From assembly GCA_031271075.1 (NCBI GenBank), contig JAISWN010000328.1:1-6448 (forward strand): DNA of 6,448 nucleotides, written 5' to 3'. Under the pieces are notes generated by a model. The model did no database searches. It saw only the letters and a program-made list of their open reading frames with translations, and was not told the origin of the DNA. Below are positions 1-6,033 of this stretch, in pieces (position 1 is the stretch's first letter; each line of letters starts with the position of its first letter). Made by a program: the position numbers and the translations under genes. The DNA is from Treponema sp. Lineage in GTDB: Bacteria; Spirochaetota; Spirochaetia; Treponematales; Breznakiellaceae.

Positions 1-369
1 CGGATGGTCCGCACCCGGGTCATGTCCACCCTCTCCCCCTGGCTGAGCCTGGAGGAGCCCGGCGCAATGCATGTTCTCCCGGTGAGCCACGGGGAAGGCC
101 GGCTGGTCATCGGCAGGGAAGAGGGGGAAGCCCTCTTCAAAACCGGCCAGGCGGCCTTCTGTTACGCCGACGCCGAAGGCCGCCCCGCCCTGGGGGAGCC
201 GGACAATCCCAACGGATCGGACTTTGCCATTGAGGGGCTCAGCAGCCCCGACGGCAGGGTACTGGGGAAGATGGGGCACTCGGAGCGGCGGGGGCCATAC
301 GTGCATGTCAACATTCCGGGGAACAAGGAGCAGCGGATCTTCCGGGCCGGGGTGGCGTACTTTACCTGA
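1..369 (+). CDS. purL: Phosphoribosylformylglycinamidine synthase, C-terminal end (partial)
   Basis: This is the last ~122 codons of FGAM synthase, which converts FGAR to FGAM with glutamine-derived ammonia in cytoplasmic de novo purine synthesis. The frame is open at the left edge (base 1 is mid-gene) and ends with TGA at 367-369. What is visible is the end of the glutamine amidotransferase domain: the motif VSHGEGR, the segment NPNGSDFAIEGLSSPDGRVLG, then GKMGHSER, whose His and Glu are the expected partners of the nucleophile Cys lying upstream of the window. The GHSER form (rather than PHPER) and the ending in ...FRAGVAYF match the long, clostridial-type single-chain PurL (family knowledge), in which synthase and amidotransferase are fused. 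A separate PurQ subunit would end similarly, so the fusion itself is inferred. The ATG at base 4 is an internal Met, not the start. Its tail overlaps the convergent minus-strand gene by 8 bases. Confidence 0.9.
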   Translation, partial: RMVRTRVMSTLSPWLSLEEPGAMHVLPVSHGEGRLVIGREEGEALFKTGQAAFCYADAEGRPALGEPDNPNGSDFAIEGLSSPDGRVLGKMGHSERRGPYVHVNIPGNKEQRIFRAGVAYFT

Positions 370-1162
370 AAAAGCCCAGCCGGCCGTGCTTGTGCCACTT
401 GCCGTTGTTGCGCCGGTTACCCTCGTCAATCAGTTTGAAGATAAAGGCGGCAAAGTCCCCTTCCTCGCCTATCTCGGTGGAGGAAAAGCCCATAGTCAGG
501 TAGGGCTCGTTTCCGGCGCAGGAAAGCAGGGATTGGGCAAAGGCGCGAAAAGCGGCGGCCGCCGGCGGCCCCAGCAGATCCGGCGCGGCCTCGTTGACCC
601 CGCCGACGTTGAGATCGGAAAGCGCCAGGGCCAGGGCGCCGGACTTCCGGGTGTGGAAAAGGGCGGCCAGTTCCCGAACCAGAAAGAACCAGCCTTTCAC
701 ATGATCATTTATCATGATGTCGATATCCGCCGGGGGAAGCTCCGCGGCTGGCTTGCGGAAGGCCGGAGGGGTGCAGACAAGTATGGCGTTATCAATGCGT
801 TCCAGCCGGTTTTCCGCGGAGAGGATCAGGGTGCGGGCAGCGATGGGGCTTCCGGGGTTCCATTGCAGGGAGACCACCGGATCCTCAGGCTCCCCGGACT
901 CCGCCGCCGGGTGCGGCGTTTCGGTTTTCAGCCCCAGCGTCCCCGCTTCCTTCCGGGGGGGCGCGGCGAAACGGAAGCTTGACGGTATTTCACGCCGGGA
1001 AGGCCGGCCCGCCGCCTGCAGGAGGCTGTCGTTCCTTGACTGCTCGGACAGCCGGTTGGGGATAAGGACGAAGGCGAAGCGGGAGACTCTCTTTGCGGCC
1101 TCGGCGGCTACCGCGGAAACAAGGGGCGACTCGTTTCCCACAACTAATATACCCCTGGTCAT
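362..1162 (-). CDS. Rossmann/SDR-like protein lacking SDR catalytic residues
   Basis: A 266-residue soluble protein of unknown role. The N-terminus GILVVGNESPLVSAVAAEAA looks like the first beta strand and helix of a dinucleotide-binding Rossmann fold, although the SDR glycine motif TGxxxGxG is reduced to GNESPLV. RIDNAILVCTPP (about residues 122-133) sits where SDRs have the NNAG strand, INDHVKGWFFLVRELAALF (151-169) resembles helix 4, and SGALALALSDL (174-184) the strand carrying the catalytic Ser. The following YxxxK is absent: the region reads GPPAAAAFRAFAQSLL. I therefore infer a degenerate SDR fold that is probably not an oxidoreductase. Residues ~40-105 form a Pro/Arg-rich, low-complexity insert. 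The frame extends to a GTG at 1183, but I prefer ATG 1162, where the fold begins and a -10-like TACACT lies 6 bases upstream; neither start has a good ribosome binding site. It follows the isomerase gene by 62 bases and may share its transcript. Confidence 0.72.
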   Translation of the reverse strand: MTRGILVVGNESPLVSAVAAEAAKRVSRFAFVLIPNRLSEQSRNDSLLQAAGRPSRREIPSSFRFAAPPRKEAGTLGLKTETPHPAAESGEPEDPVVSLQWNPGSPIAARTLILSAENRLERIDNAILVCTPPAFRKPAAELPPADIDIMINDHVKGWFFLVRELAALFHTRKSGALALALSDLNVGGVNEAAPDLLGPPAAAAFRAFAQSLLSCAGNEPYLTMGFSSTEIGEEGDFAAFIFKLIDEGNRRNNGKWHKHGRLGFFR

Positions 1163-1168
1163 GCTAGC

Positions 1169-1197
1169 AGTGTACCCGCCCACGGCTCTTACCGCAA
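1169..1197 (-). promoter_or_regulatory. Candidate promoter of the SDR-like gene, leaderless arrangement
   Basis: Reading the minus strand, TTGCGG (1197-1192), a 17-base spacer and TACACT (1174-1169) make a weak sigma-70-like promoter. Six bases (GCTAGC) then separate the -10 hexamer from the ATG at 1162, so the predicted transcript would begin at or next to the start codon. The -35 match is only 3 of 6, and the -35 hexamer is also one arm of a hairpin, so this is tentative. Confidence 0.3.
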
Positions 1198-1210
1198 GCG
1201 TCTTTTGCGG
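1192..1210. repeat. Short inverted repeat between isomerase and SDR-like gene
   Basis: CCGCAA and TTGCGG form a perfect 6-base stem around a 7-base loop in the gap between the isomerase stop and the SDR-like start. No T-run follows on the minus strand, so it is not a canonical intrinsic terminator. It could be a processing or attenuation hairpin in a dicistronic message, or chance. Confidence 0.4.
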
Positions 1211-1224
1211 CTGAATGGTTACCC

Positions 1225-2217
1225 TTACTCTTTCTTCAGGGCGCTGTCGAAGGCCAGTTCCGAGGGGGGAAAGTCAACCCTGCGGACAAATTCGCAGGCT
1301 TCCCTGGCCCCGTATTCCCGATCCATGCCCGAATCTTCCCACTCCACCGAAAGGGGGCCCTGGTAGGCTATGGCGTTGAGTTCCCGGATAATATTCTCAA
1401 AATCCACGTCCCCGTGGCCCAGGGATCGGAAATTCCAGCCCCGCCGGGTGTCGCCGAATTCCAGGTGAGAGCCCAGTATCCCCGCCCTGCCGTCCAGGGT
1501 GACCGCCGCGTCCTTCATGTGAACGTGGTAGATCCGGCCGGCAAAGTCCCGCAGGAAAAGCACCGGGTTTACCCCCTGCCATTGCAGGTGGGAAGGGTCA
1601 AAGTTGAAGCCCAGGGTAGGCCGGTAGTCGAATTCCTCAAGGAGCCGTTGGGCGGTGTAGTAGTCAAAGGCGATTTCCGTGGGGTGTACCTCCAGGGCAA
1701 ATTTCACCCCCTGCCGGTCGAATTCGTCAAAAATGGGAGACCAGAGCCGGACAATCTCCTTAAACGCCCCGTCGATCATCTCCCGGCTTGTCTGGGGGAA
1801 GGAGTACCAGTACTTCCAGACCGGGCTTCCCATAAAGCCGTTAACCACATCCACCCCCATGTTCCGGGCCGCCCGGGCGATAAGCTTCATCTCCCCGACA
1901 GCCCATTCCCGGATCTCCTCCGGCTTTCCGGCAAGACGGGCCGGCGCGAAACCGTCCAGCCGGGGATCCCAGAGATCCCCCACGCACTGGCCGATCAGGT
2001 GCCCGCTCAGGGCCCAGCACTTCAGGCCGTGCTTCGCCAGAATAGCCTTGCGGCCCTCCGCGTAGGAAGGATCGGCAGCGGCTTTTTGGGGATCCAGATG
2101 ATCCCCCCAGCAGGCAATCTCAATGCCGTCGTAGCCAAAAGATTTCATCTTCCCGCACAGGGTATCGAAGGGCAGATCCGCCCACTGTCCCGAAAAAATA
2201 GTTACCGGCCGTGCCAT
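1225..2217 (-). CDS. Sugar phosphate isomerase/epimerase, xylose-isomerase-like TIM barrel
   Basis: A 330-residue cytoplasmic protein of the AP-endonuclease-2/xylose-isomerase-like TIM-barrel superfamily (IolE/YcjR/ketose 3-epimerase relatives), enzymes that isomerise or epimerise sugars and inositol derivatives with a divalent metal. The barrel begins at once (VTIFSGQWADLPFDTL, then GYDGIEIACWGDHLD, the typical DGIE strand). Metal and active-site positions look intact: Glu176 in LEVHPTEI, Asp207 and His210 in FDPSHLQW, HVHMKD at 231-236, and Glu292 in SVEWED. The length is usual for the family. The start is fixed by AGGAGA (minus strand 2229-2224): it lies 7 bases from the ATG at 2217 but only 1 from the ATG at 2223, so 2217 is preferred; the frame upstream of that is read-through. 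Gene neighbours give no pathway clue, so the substrate is unknown. It is divergent from the TatD-family gene and followed by the SDR-like gene on the same strand. Confidence 0.9.
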   Translation of the reverse strand: MARPVTIFSGQWADLPFDTLCGKMKSFGYDGIEIACWGDHLDPQKAAADPSYAEGRKAILAKHGLKCWALSGHLIGQCVGDLWDPRLDGFAPARLAGKPEEIREWAVGEMKLIARAARNMGVDVVNGFMGSPVWKYWYSFPQTSREMIDGAFKEIVRLWSPIFDEFDRQGVKFALEVHPTEIAFDYYTAQRLLEEFDYRPTLGFNFDPSHLQWQGVNPVLFLRDFAGRIYHVHMKDAAVTLDGRAGILGSHLEFGDTRRGWNFRSLGHGDVDFENIIRELNAIAYQGPLSVEWEDSGMDREYGAREACEFVRRVDFPPSELAFDSALKKE

Positions 2218-2223
2218 ACTCAT

Positions 2224-2229
2224 TCTCCT
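2224..2229 (-). promoter_or_regulatory. Ribosome binding site of the isomerase gene
   Basis: AGGAGA on the minus strand is the best Shine-Dalgarno sequence in the window. Two in-frame ATGs follow (2223 and 2217). Only the second has normal spacing, so this site decides the start. Confidence 0.75.
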
Positions 2230-2353
2230 AAAACTTAAAAATTCGGGTACTAAGCCCGGATTCACGCCCGGAGCCGCGCACTCTCGTATATGGTCTATAC
2301 CGGAAACAGGATGGCCGCAAGGGGGATTGCCGGGTTTTACGCCGATGTTTTTG

Positions 2354-2382
2354 TTGACTCCTAAAAAAAGGTGTGTTATGAT
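2354..2382 (+). promoter_or_regulatory. Sigma-70-type promoter of the TatD-family gene, extended -10
   Basis: TTGACT (2354-2359), a 17-base spacer and TATGAT (2377-2382) each differ from the consensus hexamers at one base, and TGT directly before the -10 gives an extended -10 element. Transcription should begin near 2389, leaving a leader of about 46 bases. It lies in the AT-rich part of the 217-base divergent intergenic region and faces the run of + strand genes. No comparably good promoter is visible for the divergent isomerase gene. Confidence 0.75.
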
Positions 2383-2434
2383 AAATAATATCCAGTTTGG
2401 AATAAAAAACATACTTTTCTTTTTGGACTAAGCC

Positions 2435-3211
2435 ATGCAGTATTTTGATACTCATGCCCATGTGGGTTTGGTTGTCGAAGACCCTATTGAGCAGCTCATT
2501 GTCATCCAGGAAGCCCGCCAGGCCCAGGTAACCCGGATTGTATCCATCTGCAATAGCCTTCATGATTTCGCCGCGGTATATAACAACCTCAAATCCGCCG
2601 CCAATGTGTACCATTCGGTGGGAGTAAGCCCCTCGGAGGTGCAAAATCCGGGGAAGGACTGGGCGCAGATCGTTGAGCAGAGCGTCAAACTGCCCCGGGT
2701 GGCGGCCATAGGGGAGATCGGCCTGGACTACTACCGCAAATTCGGGGACAAAAACTCCCAGATCGAGCTTTTCATCACCCAGCTTGATATGGCCGCCCGG
2801 CTCAATATGCCGGTGATCATCCACAACCGGGACGCGGGGCACGACGTAATGGACATCCTGAAAGACCGGCTCCCCCCCCGGGGCGGGGTACTCCACTGCT
2901 ACTCGGAAGACGCGGAGTACGCGAAAAAAGCCCTGAAACTGAACCTCTACTTCTCCTTCGCGGGGAATTTGACCTACCGGAACGCCAGGAACCTCCACGA
3001 AACCGTCAAAGTGCTGCCTCTGGACCGGATCCTCATCGAGTCCGAAAGCCCCTTCATGGTTCCCGCGGACTACCGGGGCAAGCGGAACATGCCCAAGTAC
3101 CTCCCTATCACCGCCCGTTTCCTGGCAGGGATGCTGGAAATAGACGAGGAGGAACTGGCCGCGGCGCTCTGGGAGAATTCAAACCGGTTCTTCGGCCTGC
3201 CCCTTGAGTAA
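2435..3211 (+). CDS. tatD: TatD-family metal-dependent hydrolase (putative deoxyribonuclease)
   Basis: A 258-residue TIM-barrel amidohydrolase-like protein, the usual TatD/YcfH length. Family members are cytoplasmic metal-dependent nucleases, shown for E. coli TatD as a 3'-5' exonuclease on DNA or RNA. Visible metal-site motifs: FDTHAHV (His7, His9), AIGEIGLDYY (Glu94), VIIHNRDAG (His130) and VLHCYS (His154). The last motif, normally ETDSP or ETDAP, reads IESESPF, so the expected catalytic Asp is Glu204 (codon 3044-3046). Everything else looks functional, so this is either an altered active site or a lineage variant. The ATG at 2435 is chosen because the family starts with its first strand and THAH motif immediately; only a weak GGA (2425-2427) precedes it. 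It is driven by the strong promoter at 2354-2382 and followed after 50 bases by the dihydrouridine synthase gene, probably as an operon. The symbol marks the family, not the exact orthologue. Confidence 0.9.
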   Translation: MQYFDTHAHVGLVVEDPIEQLIVIQEARQAQVTRIVSICNSLHDFAAVYNNLKSAANVYHSVGVSPSEVQNPGKDWAQIVEQSVKLPRVAAIGEIGLDYYRKFGDKNSQIELFITQLDMAARLNMPVIIHNRDAGHDVMDILKDRLPPRGGVLHCYSEDAEYAKKALKLNLYFSFAGNLTYRNARNLHETVKVLPLDRILIESESPFMVPADYRGKRNMPKYLPITARFLAGMLEIDEEELAAALWENSNRFFGLPLE

Positions 3212-3249
3212 TTTTGAAGGGGGGACTGTTACCGTACAAAAGCCGGTAT

Positions 3250-3264
3250 AGGGAGATATTCTTG
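3250..3264 (+). promoter_or_regulatory. Ribosome binding site and TTG start of the Dus gene
   Basis: AGGGAGA (3250-3256) followed after a short AT stretch by TTG (3262-3264) is the best-supported start. The frame also has a TTG at 3214, two bases after the TatD stop, but no Shine-Dalgarno sequence stands before it. Confidence 0.6.
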
Positions 3265-4425
3265 TCCGTCCCCCCTCCGCTCCAGCCGCCTCCGGCGTCT
3301 TCCGCTACTCCCCTGCTGTACCGGCCGGTTAAAATCGGCGCCCTGGAGCTGGGGGGCAACCTTTTCCTCGCCCCGGTGGCGGACTACTTTGACCGTTGCT
3401 TCCGCTCCATCTGCGTTGAGGAAGGGGCGGATTTTACCTTTACCGAACTGGTCTCCGCCGAGTCGGTGATCCGATCCCGGCCTGATCTTAAGCCGGAAGC
3501 GGATCCCCACCCCGTAAACGCCCTGCTGCGCCGGGCGGACAACGAGGAACCTTACGCCGTGCAGCTTTTCGGCGCGGACTCGGCGCGGATAGAGGCGGCG
3601 GCGGCCCTGCTCGGCTCCTGGCGGCCCGCGATCCTGGACATCAACGCAGGATGCCCGGTTCCCAAGGTGGTAAAAACCGGGGCCGGTTCGGCCCTGATGC
3701 GGAACCCCGCCAACCTGGGCCGGGTGGTAGAGGCGGCGGTCCGGGCGTCCCGCCGCTCTCTGGGGGGCATACCGGTTACCATCAAGATCCGTTCCGGCTG
3801 GGATTCGGACTCCCTCAATTACCGGGAATGCGCCCGCGCCGCCACCGAGGCCGGGGCCGCCATGGTAAGCCTGCATCCCCGTACCCGAACCCAGAACTAC
3901 GGCGGCCGGGGCGACTGGACCCAGATCGCCGATCTGGTTTCCCGGCTTCCGGTTCCGGTTACCGGCTCCGGGGATCTCTTCGTGCCGGAGGATGCGGAGC
4001 GGATGCTCCGGGAAACCGACTGCGCCGCGGTTATGTTCGCCCGGGGCGCCATGGGGAACCCCTTCATCTTCCGGGAAACCCGGGCCCTCCTCCTGACAGG
4101 CTCCTACACCCCCGTCCCGGCGGAGGAACGGATCGGAGCGGGCTTCCGCCACCTGGAACGCCTGGTCCGGGATTTGGGGGAACAAAAGGCCTGCCGGGAG
4201 ATGCGGAAGCACTTCTGCGCCTACACCAAAGGCGGCGCGGGCTGTCCTGCCCTGCCCGGCAGCGCGGCTCTGCGGAACAAGCTCGTCCAGGCCGGGACGG
4301 TGGAAGACTACCGGCGCGTCCTGGGGGAATTTTTACCGGGCTTTTCGCCGGATTGCAGCAGTCCGGATCGTTTCCCAAAACCTGAACCTTCGGTCCGGGA
4401 TCATCTTACCCGCCCCGGCTTTTAG
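3262..4425 (+). CDS. tRNA-dihydrouridine synthase (Dus family, DusB-like)
   Basis: An FMN-dependent, NAD(P)H-using enzyme that reduces uridines in the D-loop or nearby positions of tRNA in the cytoplasm. From TTG 3262 it has 387 residues, slightly longer than typical DusB (about 320-350) because of a Pro/Ser-rich N-terminus before LLYRPVKIG and a C-terminal tail. Family motifs in order: LAPVADYFDRCFRSIC (usual LAPMAGVTDxPFR), ADFTFTELVSAE, YAVQLFGAD, DINAGCPVPKVVKTGAGSAL with catalytic Cys131, VTIKIRSGW (Lys175), SLHPRTRTQNYGG (His205), PVTGSGDLF, and ARGAMGNPFIF of the phosphate-binding end. The catalytic Cys, Lys and His are present. The first loop is unusual, with ADYFD in place of AGVTD. 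The C-terminal part (RHLERLVRDLG... to about residue 355) matches the helical tRNA-binding domain. It sits 50 bases after the TatD-family gene, probably co-transcribed. Which Dus subfamily, and so which uridine, cannot be settled here. Confidence 0.92.
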   Translation: MSVPPPLQPPPASSATPLLYRPVKIGALELGGNLFLAPVADYFDRCFRSICVEEGADFTFTELVSAESVIRSRPDLKPEADPHPVNALLRRADNEEPYAVQLFGADSARIEAAAALLGSWRPAILDINAGCPVPKVVKTGAGSALMRNPANLGRVVEAAVRASRRSLGGIPVTIKIRSGWDSDSLNYRECARAATEAGAAMVSLHPRTRTQNYGGRGDWTQIADLVSRLPVPVTGSGDLFVPEDAERMLRETDCAAVMFARGAMGNPFIFRETRALLLTGSYTPVPAEERIGAGFRHLERLVRDLGEQKACREMRKHFCAYTKGGAGCPALPGSAALRNKLVQAGTVEDYRRVLGEFLPGFSPDCSSPDRFPKPEPSVRDHLTRPGF

Positions 4426-4433
4426 GCCTTAGG

Positions 4434-4462
4434 TTGACCCTGGAGCCGGGGAATCGTATGTT
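4434..4462 (+). promoter_or_regulatory. Candidate promoter of the rhomboid gene, leaderless arrangement
   Basis: TTGACC (4434-4439), exactly 17 bases, then TATGTT (4457-4462) form a fair sigma-70-like promoter. The -10 element ends 6 bases before the ATG at 4469, so transcription would begin at or beside the start codon. This agrees with the absence of a Shine-Dalgarno sequence there. It would make the rhomboid gene a transcription unit of its own, although read-through from the Dus gene is also possible. Confidence 0.45.
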
Positions 4463-4468
4463 AGAAGC

Positions 4469-5098
4469 ATGAATCCATTACGGCGGCCCTTCCGCTACAG
4501 TTACAACGGCGCGGTTCTGTGGCTTATCGGCATCAATATCCTCGTTTTTTTCGCGGAACAGGTCTTCGGGCAGCGCTGGATTCTCAACCGTTTCGCCATG
4601 ATACCCGCCGCGGTAAGGATAAACCATAGCTTCTGGACTTTTTTAACCTACATGTTCCTCCACGACGGGTTCAGCCATATCTTCTTCAACATGTTTGCCC
4701 TCTTTATCTTCGGCTCCCAGGTGGAAAGACAGATGGGGAGCAAGGAATTCCTGCTTTTTTACCTGGTTACCGGGATCCTCGCGGGGGTTTTTTCCTTTGC
4801 CGTTTACTACCTTACCGGCAGCTATTTTATCGTTCTCTTGGGCGCCTCCGGGGCAGTCTTCGCGGTGCTGCTTGCCTACGCGGTGTTCTTCCCCAACGCG
4901 GTCATCTACATCTGGGGCATCCTTCCCCTCCGCGCCCCGGTCCTGGTGCTGGGCTTTACCGCCCTGGAACTGTTCTTCTCCATCACCGGTCCTGACGGCA
5001 GGATCGCCCACCTTACCCACCTGGCAGGCTTCGGCTTCGCCTGGCTCTACTTCCTCTTCCGCCTGGGTATAAACCCCCTCCGTTCCTGGCGGCGCTAG
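4469..5098 (+). CDS. Rhomboid family intramembrane serine protease
   Basis: A 209-residue inner-membrane protein with the minimal six-helix rhomboid core. Rhomboids cleave transmembrane substrates within the bilayer by a Ser-His dyad. Hydrophobic segments lie at about residues 15-33, 69-84, 93-115, 122-141, 144-171 and 181-198. The second helix carries FLHDGFSHIFFNM (His65, His70, Asn74), matching the conserved HxxxxHxxxN. LLGASGAVFA in helix 4 holds the nucleophile Ser127 in GxSG, and HLTHLAGFGFAW in helix 6 holds His184, so the protein should be active. Both ends are basic (MNPLRRPFR; LRSWRR), consistent with cytoplasmic termini. No extra soluble domain is fused. The ATG at 4469 follows a -10-like hexamer by 6 bases and has no ribosome binding site. 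An ATG at 4458 is out of frame and stops after four codons. The substrate is unknown. The gene converges on the lipoprotein gene. Confidence 0.93.
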   Translation: MNPLRRPFRYSYNGAVLWLIGINILVFFAEQVFGQRWILNRFAMIPAAVRINHSFWTFLTYMFLHDGFSHIFFNMFALFIFGSQVERQMGSKEFLLFYLVTGILAGVFSFAVYYLTGSYFIVLLGASGAVFAVLLAYAVFFPNAVIYIWGILPLRAPVLVLGFTALELFFSITGPDGRIAHLTHLAGFGFAWLYFLFRLGINPLRSWRR

Positions 5099-5123
5099 GA
5101 GCCTGTGGGACTTGACTGAATAC

Positions 5124-5172
5124 CGGGGGCAAGGGGCTATAGGTTTCCGTGGAAACTTTGACAGCGCCCCCG
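5124..5172. repeat. Nested inverted repeat between convergent genes
   Basis: An outer perfect 7-base inverted repeat, CGGGGGC (5124-5130) and GCCCCCG (5166-5172), encloses an inner hairpin, AGGTTTC (5141-5147) and GAAACTT (5152-5158) with one G-T wobble and a 4-base loop. It occupies most of the gap between the rhomboid and lipoprotein stops. No clear T-run follows on either strand, apart from TTT at 5157-5159 on +. It may be a weak two-way terminator or an mRNA 3'-end stabiliser. Confidence 0.4.
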
Positions 5173-5189
5173 TTCCGGGCCCGCAAGCC

Positions 5190-6032
5190 TCACGGACTCC
5201 CGGCACCCTCCCAGGGGATGAATATCCAGGCGTTTCCGGCGCAGCGCAGGATGCCTTCTGCGGAATACCATGCATCAGGTTCAATGCCCGGAGGCGCGGG
5301 GAACACCGGGGGATCTTCCCCAAAAAAGAGAGGCGCCGGAAAAGGAGAGGCGCTTATCCAGGGGCCCGGGTGGACGGGAACGCTCAATTCATTCCGGACA
5401 GCGGAAACAAGCCTCCGCTTTTCAAAGCCCGATTCTACCGTTTCCCTGGCGATGAGTTCCCAATCGGCAGTCCAGGGATCGGCGCGGAAGGATTCTTTAA
5501 GGGCCGGATCCCGGAGCAGTTCCCTGAACCGGGGCCAGTCGAAATTCCCGGGCCGCCTGAGGGCTGCCTTGGAAGAGCCGGTTCCGGCGGCTTCAGCCAG
5601 GGAACGGTAAAAAAAGGCCGCCACCCCGCCCTCCCAGCTAAGGATCAGATCCCCGCCGGATACATCGAAGGGAAAAATCGCCCCGGCGGGGTGGAAATCC
5701 CCGGGAAGGATGCCCAGATCCGGCCAAAAGGGCCAGGCCAGAACCGGGACCACCCCTGAAACGGGCAGATCTATCCTCCCCAAACCGGATCCGGTGGTAC
5801 CGGCCTGCCCGGAAACCTCTATCTGCCCGACGGTTCCCTCCTGGGAAAGGCTGGTTTCCATGACTTCCCATTCCCCCCGCCGGTTAATCCACTGGACACG
5901 CCAGGCGGGAGGCCCCAGCATTTCCTCCCAAGCCGGAGGGACGGTCGGCGCGGCCAGATCGAAGCCTAAATCCAGGATCGGTTCCCCGCAGCCGGCCAAA
6001 AACAGAGCCACTATGATCAACAGATGTTTCAT
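5190..6032 (-). CDS. Putative lipoprotein of unknown family
   Basis: A 280-residue protein with a classic bacterial lipoprotein signal: MKH, a hydrophobic run LLIIVALF, then the lipobox LAGC with Cys15. After signal peptidase II cleavage it should be lipid-anchored at Cys15 on the outer face of the inner membrane or on the outer membrane. The mature part is rich in Trp, Pro and Gly, has beta-like stretches to about residue 145 (for example AWRVQWINRRGEWEVMETSL, and GDLILSWEGGVAAFF), a charged helical segment at about 163-212 (RFRELLRDPALKESF), and a Pro-rich C-terminus. Cys263 is the only other cysteine. I do not recognise a family, and no enzyme motif is obvious. The ATG at 6032 is the only start that gives a complete signal peptide; just AGGGT precedes it, too close for normal ribosome binding. 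A perfect palindrome lies directly upstream. The gene stands alone between the convergent rhomboid gene and the IS remnants. Confidence 0.82.
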   Translation of the reverse strand: MKHLLIIVALFLAGCGEPILDLGFDLAAPTVPPAWEEMLGPPAWRVQWINRRGEWEVMETSLSQEGTVGQIEVSGQAGTTGSGLGRIDLPVSGVVPVLAWPFWPDLGILPGDFHPAGAIFPFDVSGGDLILSWEGGVAAFFYRSLAEAAGTGSSKAALRRPGNFDWPRFRELLRDPALKESFRADPWTADWELIARETVESGFEKRRLVSAVRNELSVPVHPGPWISASPFPAPLFFGEDPPVFPAPPGIEPDAWYSAEGILRCAGNAWIFIPWEGAGSP

Positions 6033-6033
6033 A

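Noticed and set aside
224..982. 252-codon + strand open frame
   Set aside because: It is antisense to the SDR-like gene, Arg/Gly-rich, with no family motif. It results from the GC-biased third codon positions of the minus gene.
1414..2238. 274-codon + strand open frame
   Set aside because: It lies wholly antisense to the isomerase gene, whose active-site motifs are clear, and its own sequence has no recognisable motif.
2218..2412. Upstream extension of the isomerase reading frame
   Set aside because: It has no coding character, crosses the divergent promoter, and a good ribosome binding site fixes the start at 2217.
2228..2998. 256-codon minus-strand open frame
   Set aside because: It is antisense to the TatD-family gene and runs through the divergent promoter region; shadow frame.
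3229..4212. 327-codon minus-strand open frame
   Set aside because: It is antisense to the Dus gene, Gly/Arg-rich and without motifs; shadow frame despite its length.
4643..5323. 226-codon minus-strand open frame
   Set aside because: It is antisense to the rhomboid gene, whose catalytic Ser and His are in the + frame, and it crosses into the lipoprotein gene's end.
5112..5759. 215-codon + strand open frame
   Set aside because: It is antisense to the lipoprotein gene, which has a proper signal peptide and lipobox; this frame has neither motif nor ribosome binding site.
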